From Borrelia parkeri (GTDB lineage: Bacteria; Spirochaetota; Spirochaetia; Borreliales; Borreliaceae): a stretch of DNA of 60,018 bases. A program made the position numbers and the translations under genes. Shown here piece after piece: positions 39,201-50,174 of the stretch (position 1 is its first letter; each line of letters opens with the position of its first letter). The stretch is taken from the NCBI RefSeq assembly GCF_023035815.1, contig NZ_CP073175.1, forward strand, positions 1 through 60,018, written 5' to 3'. The notes beneath the pieces were generated by a model. The model worked only from the letters and a program-made list of their open reading frames with translations, was not told the DNA's origin and made no database searches.

Positions 39201-40256
39201 TTATTTTTACTTCTTAGCTGTGGAAGTGGACAACAGGCTGCAAACTCAGGTAATCCTGGAACAGCAGGAGGAGAGCAACAAGGGGTGGGGAGTTTAAGTG
39301 CAGTGCTAATTGATGTAGGTAAAAGTGCTGAGAATGCCTTTTATTCTTTTTTGGAGTTACTCTCAGATACATTAGGATTAAGAGTAACTAAAGATACAAC
39401 TAAAAGTCAGGTAGGAGATTATTTTAACAGTTTAGGTACTAAGCTTGAAGCAGCAGCAAATGACTTAGAACAAGTAGCAGTTAAATCAACAGCAGATCTT
39501 GAGAAAGATGGCTTATCAAACAAGTCAATCAGAAGTGCAATTGATGTAGCTAAGGAAGTGTTAAGTACATTAAAAGACCATTTAGATTCTTTAAAAGATA
39601 TAGGTGATTCTACTAACAAGGTAGTAGGTGAGGTGGCTTCCCAACAAAACGGAGTAGCAGCAGCTACAGATGAATTAAAAAGAGCCCTTAAGGCTCTTCA
39701 AGGAATAGTGGAAACAGCTAAGACACAACAAGTTAAAGCTTTAAACACAAGTAGTGTGACATTAGCCTCAAATTCAATAGGAGTTGATGCAAAAGATGGA
39801 GCTAAGGTCTTAATAACGGGTAATAATGCACAAGCAGCAGCGGGAGATAAAGCTGCATTAATAGTATCAGCAGTAAGTGGAGAAGAAATATTAGCATCAA
39901 TAGTTGCATCACAAGAAGGAGATGCAGATACAGGAATAGGAGCTAATGCAACTGCAAATACAAGTGCGGTGGCATTTGCAAAAGGAGGAGCTACTGCAGA
40001 TCACTTAGCACAAGATGCAGCGTTAGCAAGTGCGGTGAGTGGAGGAATAGCCCTACGCTCATTAGTTAAAGGTGGTAAATTAGCTTCTCATAATAATAAT
40101 GATGAAAAAGCAGTACAAGCAGCAGGAATAAGTGCAGTAAATAAGTTATTAGTAGCAGTAGAGGATGTAATTAAAAAGACAGTAAAGAATGTGCTTAAAA
40201 CAGCGAAAGAAAAAATAGATGAAGCAAGAGCTCCAAAACCAGCAGCTCAGCAATAA
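39201..40256 (+). CDS. Silent vlp cassette, group C, headless
   Basis: It is open from [17 protein letters not shown] at 39201; the first good initiation-like codon lies at 39285 (GSLSAVLIDVGKSAENAF, 323 residues). The pre-variable segment (NPGTAGGEQQ) matches vlp 11251 on the left arm. It ends KIDEARAPKPAAQQ. It follows a vsp like the other linker-joined cassettes but belongs to group C and is itself followed by the C-type hairpin and a D cassette. Confidence 0.88.
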   Translation, partial: LFLLLSCGSGQQAANSGNPGTAGGEQQGVGSLSAVLIDVGKSAENAFYSFLELLSDTLGLRVTKDTTKSQVGDYFNSLGTKLEAAANDLEQVAVKSTADLEKDGLSNKSIRSAIDVAKEVLSTLKDHLDSLKDIGDSTNKVVGEVASQQNGVAAATDELKRALKALQGIVETAKTQQVKALNTSSVTLASNSIGVDAKDGAKVLITGNNAQAAAGDKAALIVSAVSGEEILASIVASQEGDADTGIGANATANTSAVAFAKGGATADHLAQDAALASAVSGGIALRSLVKGGKLASHNNNDEKAVQAAGISAVNKLLVAVEDVIKKTVKNVLKTAKEKIDEARAPKPAAQQ

Positions 40257-40289
40257 AATAGATAATTAGATTAGCTTAAAAATAATATT

Positions 40290-40326
40290 AGAAGGAATAT
40301 TAGATTTATATCTAAGATTCCTTCTA
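40290..40326 (+). terminator. Hairpin between C and D cassettes (right arm)
   Basis: GAAGGAATATTAGAT pairs with ATCTAAGATTCCTTC. Relative to the left-arm copies, changes on both sides largely preserve pairing, which supports a functional stem. Confidence 0.75.
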
Positions 40327-40356
40327 TATTGTTGTAATTAACTTTAAGAAGTTAAA

Positions 40357-41362
40357 TTGGCTGCTGAATCTAAAATTTCTTTCTTTGATTCACTTATCAA
40401 AATAGGTCATGGATTTCAAGAGATTTTTGGTATTTTTGGTAATGCTATTGGTGATACTTTTGGACTTACAGCAGTTAAATCGGGTGATAAGAAAAGTAAA
40501 GTTGGTGAACACTTTAAGACTATAGGAGATGGACTTACAACTACTAAGGATAAGTTAAATGAGCTATCAAATAAAATCTCTGAAGCAAAGAATGCTAATA
40601 GCGGTACAATTGAAGCTGTTAAGGGTGCAATTAACAGTGCAAATGATGTCTTTGAACGACTAATTGCTGCTCTAATTAAACTTGCTGATGCAACTAAAGA
40701 TGATAACTCAATTGGTCATAATGATAATAATGCTGCTGCTGGTGCTGAAAAGGATGGAGTTGAAGCCATTATTGGGGGAATTCAAACAATTATTGCAGAA
40801 GCAGGGAAGTCTGGCATAGCAATCAAACCTGGAAATGCTGGTGGGCAGGTAACAGCTGCTGCTAATACCGCCGCCCCTGCTGTACTGAGTGGTCATAATA
40901 ATTCAGCTGCAGGCGCTGGAGCTGGTGATAAGCTAGCAGCTGAAGTATCTAAAGCAGATCCATGGGCTATGATTGATAAGATTAAGAATGCTAAGGCTAC
41001 TGTTCCTGCTACCCTTGCTCAAAGCAATAATAATGAAGCTGGAACACTAGCTGCTGCTAATGCTAATGCTAATGATAATAACTATGGTGCTAAAACTAAT
41101 GCCGACCTAGTAGCTGCTGTTGTTCTCAAAGCAATGACTAAGGGTGGTAAATTTAGAGCTGATAATGCATGATGCTGAAACAGTTAAAGCTGCTGCTGTA
41201 ACTGCTGTAAATAAGGTATTAGGAGTACTTGATTTTATAATTAGGAAAACAGTAGAAAGCAATCTAGATAAGATAAGAGAAGCTGTTAAGGGAATACAAT
41301 ATTCTGAAACTACTACTGAAGCAACTGAATCTAGTACTACTCAACCTGCTTCTACTAAATAA
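40357..41362 (+). pseudogene. Silent vlp cassette, group D, headless, frameshifted
   Basis: The D frame begins at TTG 40357 (LAAESKISFFDSLIKIGHGF) and, unlike the two left headless D cassettes, has Glu where they have a stop. It ends early at a TGA near 41170 after KFRADNA. A one-base insertion there shifts the frame, and [20 protein letters not shown] continues to 41362, ending TTQPASTK. It lies directly after the C hairpin with no UHS. Confidence 0.87.
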
Positions 41363-41450
41363 ATTATCTATTTAAATAATCTAAATAAAGTCATTTGAGG
41401 AAAACTTTTCTCTTCATGAGATTTGTTTTCCTTTTATCTATATTATACTG

Positions 41451-42455
41451 ATGACTTTATTTTTATTTCTTAGCTGTGGGAGTGGTAGTGCTAAGACTGA
41501 GGATCCTCAGAGTAGATTCTTAAAATCTCTTATTAGTTTAAGTAATGACTTATTAAATGTTTTCACTTCCCTTAGTGATATGGTTGGAGGGGTTTTAGGT
41601 TTTGATACTAATACTAAAAAGTTTGATGTTGGAGTTTACTTTAAAACTGTTCAGGATACTGTACAAGGTACTAAGGATAAGCTTAATAAAATTGTTGCTG
41701 ACATGAAATCTGATAATAATCCTAATGCTTCTGCAGTTGAGACCGCTGTAACTAATTTAGTTACTACCACTCTTGATAAGATAATCCAGGGGGCTAAGAC
41801 TGCTAGTGAGGCTATTGGTTCTGATAATAACCCAATTGCTAATGTTGCTGCTCAGGGTTCTGGTGGTATTGCTGGGGAGGTTGATGGTTTAGTAAAGGGC
41901 ATTAAGTTAATTGTAGAATTGGTACTCGGAGACAAAGGAAATGCTGATGCGGGGGATAATAAAAAGGCTGAAGATGGTTCTACTGCAAGAGATAACAATG
42001 CTGCGGGCATGCTGTTTGCTAGTAACAATGCCGGTGCTAATGCTTCTGCAAAGAAATCAGCTGCTGATGCTGCTAAAGCTGTTGGTGCTGTAACTGGTGC
42101 TGACATCTTGAAAGCAATGGTTAAAGATAATGGTGATGCGGCTAAATTAGCCAAAAATAGTGCTGCCAATGGTAATGCTGCTAATGCTAAGAAAGATGCA
42201 ATTATAGCAGGAGGTATAGCACTGAGAGCTATGGCTAAGGATGGTAAATTTGCTAATAGTAGTGATACTGATGTTACTGCTGAAATTAAAGGTGCAGCTA
42301 TCAGTGCAGTAACTAAGGCTTTAGATACCTTAACTATTGCTATAAGAAATACTATTGATACAGAACTTAAGATTGTTAAAGATACTATGAAATTTAATTC
42401 TACTGATACTCCTGTAACTACTGATAGGCAAGTTTCTGAAACTAAAGGTCAATAA
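41451..42455 (+). CDS. Silent vlp cassette, group B, partial UHS
   Basis: The frame starts [20 protein letters not shown], so the last third of the signal peptide remains but [10 protein letters not shown] and the ribosome site are gone. It is joined directly to the terminator 41399-41431, like the left cassette 4157. The 334 residues are uninterrupted ([16 protein letters not shown]), ending [11 protein letters not shown]. Expression without repair seems unlikely. Confidence 0.87.
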   Translation: MTLFLFLSCGSGSAKTEDPQSRFLKSLISLSNDLLNVFTSLSDMVGGVLGFDTNTKKFDVGVYFKTVQDTVQGTKDKLNKIVADMKSDNNPNASAVETAVTNLVTTTLDKIIQGAKTASEAIGSDNNPIANVAAQGSGGIAGEVDGLVKGIKLIVELVLGDKGNADAGDNKKAEDGSTARDNNAAGMLFASNNAGANASAKKSAADAAKAVGAVTGADILKAMVKDNGDAAKLAKNSAANGNAANAKKDAIIAGGIALRAMAKDGKFANSSDTDVTAEIKGAAISAVTKALDTLTIAIRNTIDTELKIVKDTMKFNSTDTPVTTDRQVSETKGQ

Positions 42456-42577
42456 TTAGAATTAATAACAATATACATAATTAAATAAAGTCATTTGAGG
42501 GAAACTTTTCTTTTTATAAGAATTGTTTCCTTTTTATTTATGTCTGGTCCTCTGAATAAATAAGGAGGCACGTGATA

Positions 42578-43645
42578 ATGAAAAGAATTACTTTTTGTGC
42601 GTTATTAATGACTTTATTTTTACTTCTTAGTTGTGGTAGTGGTAGTGCTAAGGTGGAAGATCCTAAGACCACATTCTTAACTTCTATTGCTAATTTAGGT
42701 AAAGGTTTCTTAGATGTTTTTACTTCCCTTTCTGATATGGTTGCTGGTGCTTTTGGTATTAAGGCTGATACTAAAAAATCTGATATTGGTAAGTATTTCA
42801 CTTCTATTGAGACAACTATGAACACAGTTAAAAAGAAATTACAAACGGAAGTTGCTAAGAATGGTAATTACTCAAAAATTAAATCTGTTGTTGATACATT
42901 TATCACTAATACATTAGACAAAATTGCTGCTGGTGCAAAGGAAGCTGCTGATGTTGCTAAGGCTGTTGGTGAAGTTGTGAAATCTGATGCTGGTACTAGC
43001 GTTGACGCTACAAGTGTCAATGCTCTTGTTAAGGGAATTAAAGAAATTGTTGATTTGATAATAAAAGAAGGTGATGGACAAGCAGATAAAACTACCCCAG
43101 TTGATGATGATAAAAAGAATATTGGTAAACTATTTGGAGCTCAGAATTCCGGTAATGATAAAGGTGCTGAAGATAAACATGTAGCTGCTGCTAGTGCTTC
43201 TATTGGTGCTGTAACTGGGGCTGATATCCTAAAAGCTATTGCTGCTTCTAATGCTGATGCTAAGAAAGATGGTAAAGTTAGTGAGGCTAAGGATGCAGCT
43301 GCTCTGGCTTTAGCTAAGGGTACTAATACTGAGAATTAGGAAAAACTTGGAGATGCAGCAAAGAAGGATGCAGTGATTGCTGCTGGTATTGCACTTCGAG
43401 CAATGGCTAAGAATGGTAAATTTATTGTTAAGGATAATGCTGCAAATAAAACTGAGGCTGAGGCAGCTAAAGGGGTTGCTGCTAATGCTGTAAACAAAAC
43501 ATTAAGTACTTTAATAATAGCAATAAGGAATACTGTTGATAGTGGTTTAAAGACAATAAGTGAAGCACTAGCTGCCGTTAAACAAGAAGATAAATCTGCA
43601 GATTTTACTACACCTACAGATGCAACAGCTAGTGGACAACAATAA
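42578..43645 (+). pseudogene. vlp: Variable large protein, group A, with UHS, nonsense mutation
   Basis: It starts at the UHS ATG with the TFC signal and [17 protein letters not shown] at 43337-43339 (codon 254, after TNTEN) stops it. The frame then continues EKLGDAAKKDAVIAAG to 43645, ending DATASGQQ. The variable centre (AADVAKAVGEVVKSDAG) is unlike other A cassettes. Only the nonsense codon separates it from a complete 355-residue gene, so conversion of either half could still yield a functional antigen. Confidence 0.88.
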
Positions 43646-43762
43646 ATAATTATTAATAAACATAACTAAATAAAGTCATTTGAGGAAAACTCTTCTCTTC
43701 ATGAGATTTGTTTTCCTTTTATTTATATCTTTTCCCCTGAGTAAAAAAGGAGGCACGTGATA

Positions 43763-44803
43763 ATGAAAAGAATTACTTTTTGTGCGTTATTAATGACTTT
43801 ATTTTTACTTCTTGGCTGTGGCAGTGGGAGTGCTAAGACTGAAGATCCTAAAACCTTATTCTTAACTTCTATTGCTAATTTAGGTAAGGGTTTCTTAGAT
43901 GTTTTTACTTCTCTTTCTGACATGGTTGCTGGCGCTTTTGGTATTAAGGCTGACACTAAAAAGGAAGATATTGGAGCTTATTTCACTAAAATTGCAGAGA
44001 CTATGACATCTGTTAAAAAGAAATTACAAGATGAAGTTGCAAAAAATGGAAATTATGTAAAGATAAAGACAGCTGTTGATCAGTTTATCACTAACACATT
44101 AGATAAAATTGCGGCAGGGGCTAAAACAGCAGCAACAGGAGCTATTGGTAGCGATGCTATTGGTAATGCTGTTAAAAATCAGGCTGCAGAGCCGGCAGAT
44201 TTTAATAGTGTTAATTCTATAGTTAAAGGGATTAAAGAAATAGCTGATTTGGTGTTAAAAGATAATGGAGATATTAATGCTACTAAAACAAAGCACAATG
44301 AGCACAAAACAATTGGTAAATTGCTTAGTACCACTGCTTCTGATGGAACAGAAGCAGTAGCAGCAGCGGCAAGTGCATCAATAGGAGCAGTGACTGGTGC
44401 TGATATTTTACAAGCTATTTCTAGATCTGATAAGGCTGCTGATAATGAGATTGGGATTGATCAAGCAAAGAATGCTGCTGAGATTGCTGCTGCTAAAAAA
44501 GAGAGTAAGGATTTTGGCGATACTTTAAAAGATAAAGATGCGGTTATAACAGGAGGAATAGCACTGCGTGCTATGGCTAAAGGTGGTAAATTTGCGGCTA
44601 ATAATGACGATAAATCTGAACATGCAGTTAATGGTGCAGCAGCTAGTGCTGTTGGTAAGACTTTAAGTACTCTTATTATTGCTATTAGAAATACTGTTGA
44701 TAGTGGTTTAAAGACAATTAGTGATGCTCTTGCTACAGTTACACAAGAAGATAAATCTGTAGAAGCTACTACACCCGCAGAAACAGTAACTAGTGGACAG
44801 TAA
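43763..44803 (+). CDS. vlp: Variable large protein, group A, with UHS
   Basis: The product has 346 residues. The TFC signal ends LLLGC. About 200 bases coding for GAFGIKADTKKEDIGAYFTK through [14 protein letters not shown] match vlp 54450 with one visible mismatch, while the flanks differ. The centre has KEIADLVLKDNGDINATKTK and the end is AETVTSGQ. The UHS follows the terminator 43684-43716. Confidence 0.93.
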   Translation: MKRITFCALLMTLFLLLGCGSGSAKTEDPKTLFLTSIANLGKGFLDVFTSLSDMVAGAFGIKADTKKEDIGAYFTKIAETMTSVKKKLQDEVAKNGNYVKIKTAVDQFITNTLDKIAAGAKTAATGAIGSDAIGNAVKNQAAEPADFNSVNSIVKGIKEIADLVLKDNGDINATKTKHNEHKTIGKLLSTTASDGTEAVAAAASASIGAVTGADILQAISRSDKAADNEIGIDQAKNAAEIAAAKKESKDFGDTLKDKDAVITGGIALRAMAKGGKFAANNDDKSEHAVNGAAASAVGKTLSTLIIAIRNTVDSGLKTISDALATVTQEDKSVEATTPAETVTSGQ

Positions 44804-44932
44804 CAATAAAGAATTATTAATAAAACATAACTAAATAAAGTCATTTGAGGAAAACTCTTCTCTCTTCATGAGAACCGTTTTCCTTTTATTTATGTTTTGT
44901 CCCTTGTTGAAGTAAAAAGGAGGCACGTGATA

Positions 44933-45985
44933 ATGAAAAGAATTACTTTTTGTGCGTTATTAATGACTTTATTTTTACTTCTTAGTTGTGGCAGTGGGAG
45001 TACTAAGGCTGAGGATCCTCAGAGTAGATTCTTAAAGTCAGTTATTAGTTTAGGTAATGACTTCTTAAATGTTTTTACTTCCCTTTCTGATATGGTTGGA
45101 GGGTTTTTAGGGTTTAATACTAATACTAAAAAGTCTGATGTTGGGAACTACTTTAAGAAGATTCATGACACTGTTTCATCTACTAAGACATCCCTTGAGA
45201 AAATTGTTGCTGATATGAAATCTGATAATAATCCTAATTCAGAGGCTACTGATACCGCTGTAAAAGCTTTAATTACTAATACTCTTGATAAAATAATCCA
45301 AGGGGCTAAGACTGCTAGTGAAGCTATTGGTTCTGATAGTAATCCAATAGCTAATGTTGCTGACCAAAATGCAGGTGCTGCTGGTGAAGAAGCTTCAGTT
45401 AAGTCTCTTAGTGAAGGAATTGGAAAGATTGTAGGTGTAGTACTTAAAGAAGGAAATCCTGAGGCGGGGGATGATAAAAAGGCTAGTGATGGTTCTACTG
45501 CAAGAACCGCTGCTGCTGGGGATGGTGAAGCAGGTAAATTATTTGCTACTGCTAATGTTGGCACTGCTGAGAATGCAAAAAAATCAGCTGCTGATGCAGC
45601 AAAAGCTGTTGGAGCAGTAACTGGGGCTGATATTCTTCAAGCTATGGTTAAAGAAAGTGGTGATGCTGCTAAGCTAGCTAAAGAAACAACTGGGAATGCT
45701 GGTGCTATCCCTAAAGATGCAACTATAGCAGGTGCTGTAGTTTTAAGGTCTATGGCTAAAGGTGGTAAATTTGCTGGTCCTAGTGATGCTGCTAGTGTTG
45801 ATGCAAAGAAAGCAGTGGAGAATGCAGCAGTAAGTGCTGTTACTAAAGCATTAAATGAATTAACTATTGCTATAAGAGATACTATTGACGTAGGACTTAA
45901 ATCTGTTAAAGATGCTATGAAATTTAATCCTAATGATACTCCTGTAACTACTGATAATACAATCTCTGAAGTTAAGAAGAACTAG
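44933..45985 (+). CDS. vlp: Variable large protein, group B, with UHS
   Basis: This is the only group B cassette with an intact UHS and pure B sequence (350 residues). The TFC signal and [19 protein letters not shown] are followed by [33 protein letters not shown] and [15 protein letters not shown], ending [17 protein letters not shown]. The 12 in-frame codons upstream are UHS and spacer. Bdr 46224 follows after the leader. Confidence 0.93.
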   Translation: MKRITFCALLMTLFLLLSCGSGSTKAEDPQSRFLKSVISLGNDFLNVFTSLSDMVGGFLGFNTNTKKSDVGNYFKKIHDTVSSTKTSLEKIVADMKSDNNPNSEATDTAVKALITNTLDKIIQGAKTASEAIGSDSNPIANVADQNAGAAGEEASVKSLSEGIGKIVGVVLKEGNPEAGDDKKASDGSTARTAAAGDGEAGKLFATANVGTAENAKKSAADAAKAVGAVTGADILQAMVKESGDAAKLAKETTGNAGAIPKDATIAGAVVLRSMAKGGKFAGPSDAASVDAKKAVENAAVSAVTKALNELTIAIRDTIDVGLKSVKDAMKFNPNDTPVTTDNTISEVKKN

Positions 45986-46223
45986 TTAGAATTTAATAAC
46001 AATAAACATAACTAAATAAAGTCATTTGAGGAAAACTTTTCTCTCTTCATGAGAACCGTTTTCCTTTTGTTTTTATCTTGTAATATTTGAGCTTTTTGAT
46101 AAGCTAAATAAAATAGATTAAACATTTATGTTAGATTGAGGGACCTTCTTAAGGCACATTTTACTAACATAAAGTTCCTATAACAGTTAAAATATTATAT
46201 AATACTTATATAAGGAGATTCTT
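45986..46223 (+). promoter_or_regulatory. bdr leader with clear promoter
   Basis: The terminator of vlp 44933 is at 46030-46064. Next comes a terminase-derived relic (AFELFDKL-like and RDLLKAHF-like codings). The bdr promoter is TTCCTA at 46175-46180, 17 bases, TATAAT at 46198-46203. AAGGAG precedes the ATG at 46224, so the mRNA leader would be only about 14 bases. The same elements precede every bdr in the window. The -35 box coincides with the last codons of the terminase relic. Confidence 0.7.
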
Positions 46224-46832
46224 ATGGAACTTGCTCAACCAGTTATTACTCAACAAATGGTTATAGCTGAACTTACTAGAGCTGGTATTAATAGAGATAT
46301 TGCTATTGATTTATCTTACAGATATTATAAAAATGAACTGACTTATAAAGATATTGAGTATTTAGAGACTACTTTTAACCTTAAACTTGAAAAGGTAGAA
46401 GCAACCTTACAAGCCGATATTAGAGACCTTGATAATAAAATTGTCAACGTTAGAAATGAGTTAAAATCAGACATTAAAGACTTGGATACCAAAATCGATT
46501 CTGTTGAGAATAATCTTAACACCAAGATTGACAACGTTGAGAATAATCTTAACATTAAGATTGATACTAAATTCAATGAACTTGATAATAAGATAGACAC
46601 TGTTGAGAATAATCTTAACACTAAGATTGATAATGTTAAAAGTGAGTTAAAATCCGATATTAAAGACTTGGATAATAAGATTGATGTTAACAAAATGGAG
46701 CTTGATAATAAACTTGATAAAACTGCATCTGAACTTAAGAGTACATTAAGACTTCATGGTTGGATGTTTGGTACCCTTATTACCCTTAATATAGGAATAT
46801 TTTTAGCATTAATGTCATTGTTAGTAAAGTAA
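46224..46832 (+). CDS. bdr: Bdr protein, GLAQPVITQQ-like type
   Basis: This 202-residue copy starts MELAQPVITQQ (Glu for the usual Gly). The repeats alternate VENNLNTKID and KFNELDNKID with KSDIKDLDNKID. ELDNKLDKTASELKST precedes the membrane helix MFGTLITLNIGIFLALMSLL. It is the right-arm counterpart of 15496. A UHS-bearing vlp follows. Confidence 0.93.
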   Translation: MELAQPVITQQMVIAELTRAGINRDIAIDLSYRYYKNELTYKDIEYLETTFNLKLEKVEATLQADIRDLDNKIVNVRNELKSDIKDLDTKIDSVENNLNTKIDNVENNLNIKIDTKFNELDNKIDTVENNLNTKIDNVKSELKSDIKDLDNKIDVNKMELDNKLDKTASELKSTLRLHGWMFGTLITLNIGIFLALMSLLVK

Positions 46833-47054
46833 ATTTATTTGATTATCTCCCCCCTTGTTTCATTGAATTTCTGTCAGTTATTTTTTATCAAAATTATTTA
46901 ATTATTGTTAATAACAATTAACAATAATTAATTGTTATATCACACACAGTATCTGAAATGTTAAAGTATCTATGCTTTTAGCTTTTTTTATTTTATTCAA
47001 AGGTTGTTAACCATCTTGCCCCCCTGAGTTGAATTAATAAGGAGGCACGTGATA

Positions 47055-48116
47055 ATGAAAAGAATTACTTTAAGTGCATTATTAATGACTTTATTTTTAC
47101 TTATGAGCTGTGGAAGTGGTAGTACTAAGACGGAAGATCCTAAAACCACATTCTTAAACTCTATTGCTAATTTAGGTAAAGGGTTCTTAGATGTTTTTAC
47201 TTCCCTTTCTGATATGGTTACTGGTGCTTTTGGTATTAAGGCTGAGACTAAGAAATCTGATATTGGTAAGTATTTCACTGATATTGCTGACACTATGACA
47301 TCTGTTAAAAAGAAATTAAATACTGTGGTGGCAGAGAATGGTAACTATCCAAAGATAAAGGGAGTAGTTGATAAGTTTATTACTGACACATTAGACAAGA
47401 TCGCAGAAGGGGCTAAAGAAGCGGCTAAAGGGGCTACTGGTGATGTTGCTATTGGGAATGCTACTTCGGCTGGACATGGGGCTACTCCTGCTAGCAAGGA
47501 TTCAGTTGTTTCTCTTGTTAAAGGGTTTAAGACAATGGTTGAAGTGGTGCTAAAAAAGGATGAGGGAAATGCAGGTGCTACTAAAACAGGAGAGTATAAA
47601 AAGGACATTGGTAAGTTATTTGCTGATGATAATAGTAAAGCTGATGCCAAAGAAGAAAATATTGCAAAGGCATCAGCAAGTGTTGGTTCAGTGACTGGTG
47701 CTGATATATTACAAGCTATTGCTAAATCCAAAGAAGATCCTAAAGTTGATAATGCTAATGGAATTGAAAAAGCTACAGATGCTGCTGAGATTTCTATTGC
47801 TCCGGCTGTTAACGACAAGAAAGAAATTAAAGAGGCAGAAGCCAAGAAAGATGCAGTTATTGCTGCTGGTATTGCTTTAAGAGCTATGGCTAAGGATGGT
47901 AAGTTTGCTGCTAATAACAATGCTAAAGATGCCAATGCAGTCAATGGTATTGCTGCCAATGCTGTTGGTAAGACTTTAAGTACTCTTATTATTGCTATTA
48001 GAAATACTGTTGATAGTGGTTTAAAGACAATTAATGACGCTCTTGCTACAGTTACACAAGAAGATAACTCTGTAGATTCTACTACACCTGCAGAAGCAGC
48101 AACTGGTGGACAATAA
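47055..48116 (+). CDS. vlp: Variable large protein, group A, with UHS
   Basis: The product has 353 residues and uses the TLS signal variant otherwise mostly seen on vsp, with LLMSC before [11 protein letters not shown]. It shares AKGATGDVAIGNATSAGHG with left-arm 8333, identical over roughly 88 bases, and EENIAKASAS with 8333 and 51234. It ends AEAATGGQ. Bdr 46224 precedes and a terminator at 48157-48189 follows. Confidence 0.93.
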   Translation: MKRITLSALLMTLFLLMSCGSGSTKTEDPKTTFLNSIANLGKGFLDVFTSLSDMVTGAFGIKAETKKSDIGKYFTDIADTMTSVKKKLNTVVAENGNYPKIKGVVDKFITDTLDKIAEGAKEAAKGATGDVAIGNATSAGHGATPASKDSVVSLVKGFKTMVEVVLKKDEGNAGATKTGEYKKDIGKLFADDNSKADAKEENIAKASASVGSVTGADILQAIAKSKEDPKVDNANGIEKATDAAEISIAPAVNDKKEIKEAEAKKDAVIAAGIALRAMAKDGKFAANNNAKDANAVNGIAANAVGKTLSTLIIAIRNTVDSGLKTINDALATVTQEDNSVDSTTPAEAATGGQ

Positions 48117-48235
48117 TAAAGATATTAATAAAACATAACTAAATAAAGTCATTTGAGGAAAACTTTTCTCTTCATGAGAGCTGTTTTCCTTTTATTTATA
48201 TTTGTCCCCTTGATTTAATAAGGAGGCACGTGATA

Positions 48236-48895
48236 ATGAAAAGAATTACTTTAAGTGCGTTATTAATGACTTTATTTTTACTTATGTCTTGTAATAATTC
48301 AGCTTCTTCTCCTAAAGATGGACAAGCAGCTAAATCTGATGGTACTCTTATTGATTTAGCTAAAATAACTAATAACATTACCGAGGCTGTTGCTTTTGCT
48401 AAGAGTGTTACAGAAATTCATACTTTAGTTAAGTCTATTGATGACCTTGCTAAGGCTATTGGTAAGAAAATTCAAAATCAAGATATACTTGGTACTGATA
48501 GTGGTAAAAATACTGCATTGATAGCAGGGGTTTTTAGTATCACATTGGATATAGTAAAAAAATCAAAAGCTTTGCAAATTCCAGAATTTATTAAAGATCA
48601 ACAAATTTTAACTCAAAAAGTTAGAGGAGTTACAACTTCAGTTGAGGCATTTATAAATAAGTTGAAGAATAAAACTGTTGAGTTGGCGGTTGATAGTGGA
48701 GCAACTACTGATGATAATGCACAAAAAGCTATAGACAGAAATGAGAAGCCTAGTGGGGAGAATGGAGCAAAAGAACTTGGTGAGCTTAATACAGCAATTG
48801 ATGAATTATTAAAGGCCGCTAATGGTGCAGTAACAGCTGCAATGAAGGAGCTTACAACTCCTGCTAAGTTAGCATCTACTGCTCAATCTAACTAA
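48236..48895 (+). CDS. vsp: Variable small protein (vsp) cassette
   Basis: At 219 residues this is the longest Vsp here. It has the TLS signal and CNNSASSPKDG. The block [20 protein letters not shown] is shared with vsp 52438 and 6429. The unusual KSKALQIPEFIKDQQILTQK region replaces the normal loop. It ends LASTAQSN. The headless B cassette 49137 follows. Confidence 0.92.
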   Translation: MKRITLSALLMTLFLLMSCNNSASSPKDGQAAKSDGTLIDLAKITNNITEAVAFAKSVTEIHTLVKSIDDLAKAIGKKIQNQDILGTDSGKNTALIAGVFSITLDIVKKSKALQIPEFIKDQQILTQKVRGVTTSVEAFINKLKNKTVELAVDSGATTDDNAQKAIDRNEKPSGENGAKELGELNTAIDELLKAANGAVTAAMKELTTPAKLASTAQSN

Positions 48896-49136
48896 GGATA
48901 AACAAGTTAATTTATTATTATAAGATTACTTTTTAATCAATCGTTATTATCTGCAAAAATAAAGTCTATAAATAATAAGCTAAGAGTATGCTTCTCTTAG
49001 CTTATTTTGTTTCTTTATTCTTTTTTTACTTGCTTTACTACTTTATTATACTTCCTTAAGATTCCTTTTATCTTTTAGACTTATATTTATGGCTTGATTT
49101 TACATTATTTTAGAACTTAATAATAACTTATATTTC

Positions 49137-50174
49137 TTATTTTTACTTCTGAGTTGTGGTAGTGGCAGTACTAAGACTGAGGATCCTCAGAGTAGATTCT
49201 TAAAATCTATTATTAGTTTAAGTAATGACTTCTTAAATGTTTTTACTTCCTTTGCTGATATGCTTGGAGGGGTTTTAGGGTTTAATACTAATACTAAAAA
49301 GTCTGATGTTGGAGTTTACTTTAAAACTGTTCAGGATACTTTACAAGGCACTAAGGATAAGCTTAATAAAATTGTTGCTGACATGAAATCTGAAAATAAT
49401 CCTAATGCAGAGGCTACTGATACCGCTGTAAAAGCTCTAATTACTAATACTCTTGATAAAATAATTGATGGTGCTAAAACCGCTAGTGAGGCTATTGGTA
49501 CTACAGGTGATGAGTTACTTGGTAATATTTCTGATAAGGGTGCTGGTGATAATACTTCTCATGGTGCTGGTGCGAAGTCTGATAGTGTTGAAAATTTAAT
49601 TAGGGGCGTCAAATCAATTGTAGACGTGGTACTTAAAGACAAAGGAAATGCTGAGGCTGGTACTGATAAAAAAGCTGAAGATGGTAATACCGCTAGGACT
49701 AATGGAAATGCTGCTGATGGTGAAGCAACTAAATTATTTGTTGGTGCTGGTAATGCTGATAATGCAAAGAAATCAGCTGCTGATGCTGCTAAAGCTGTTG
49801 GGGCTGTGACTGGGGCTGACATTTTAAAAGCTATGGTTAAAGATGATGGTGATACTGCTAAATTAGCTAAGAATAATGTTGCAGCTGTTAACGCTACTGG
49901 CAGACCTAAAGATGCGGTTATTGCAGGGGCTATAGCTTTAAGAGCTATGGCTAAGGGTGGTAAATTTGCTAACGGTAATGCTGCTAATGATATTTCAACT
50001 GCAGTTAAAGGAATCGCTATAAGTGCAGTAACTAAAGCATTAAATGCATTAACAATAGCAATAAGAAATACTATTGATTTGGGTCTTAAAACAGTTAAAG
50101 ATGCTATTAAATTTAATACTACTGATACTACTGTAACTACTGATAATCAGACCTCTGAAACTAAGAAGAACTAA
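49137..50174 (+). CDS. Silent vlp cassette, group B, headless
   Basis: It is open from [18 protein letters not shown] at 49137. The DMV Met is followed by Leu ([12 protein letters not shown]), and the ATG there (49260) gives 304 residues. The [20 protein letters not shown] insert is unique to this cassette. It ends [17 protein letters not shown]. It follows the vsp 48236 and is succeeded by a bdr leader. Confidence 0.88.
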   Translation, partial: LFLLLSCGSGSTKTEDPQSRFLKSIISLSNDFLNVFTSFADMLGGVLGFNTNTKKSDVGVYFKTVQDTLQGTKDKLNKIVADMKSENNPNAEATDTAVKALITNTLDKIIDGAKTASEAIGTTGDELLGNISDKGAGDNTSHGAGAKSDSVENLIRGVKSIVDVVLKDKGNAEAGTDKKAEDGNTARTNGNAADGEATKLFVGAGNADNAKKSAADAAKAVGAVTGADILKAMVKDDGDTAKLAKNNVAAVNATGRPKDAVIAGAIALRAMAKGGKFANGNAANDISTAVKGIAISAVTKALNALTIAIRNTIDLGLKTVKDAIKFNTTDTTVTTDNQTSETKKN

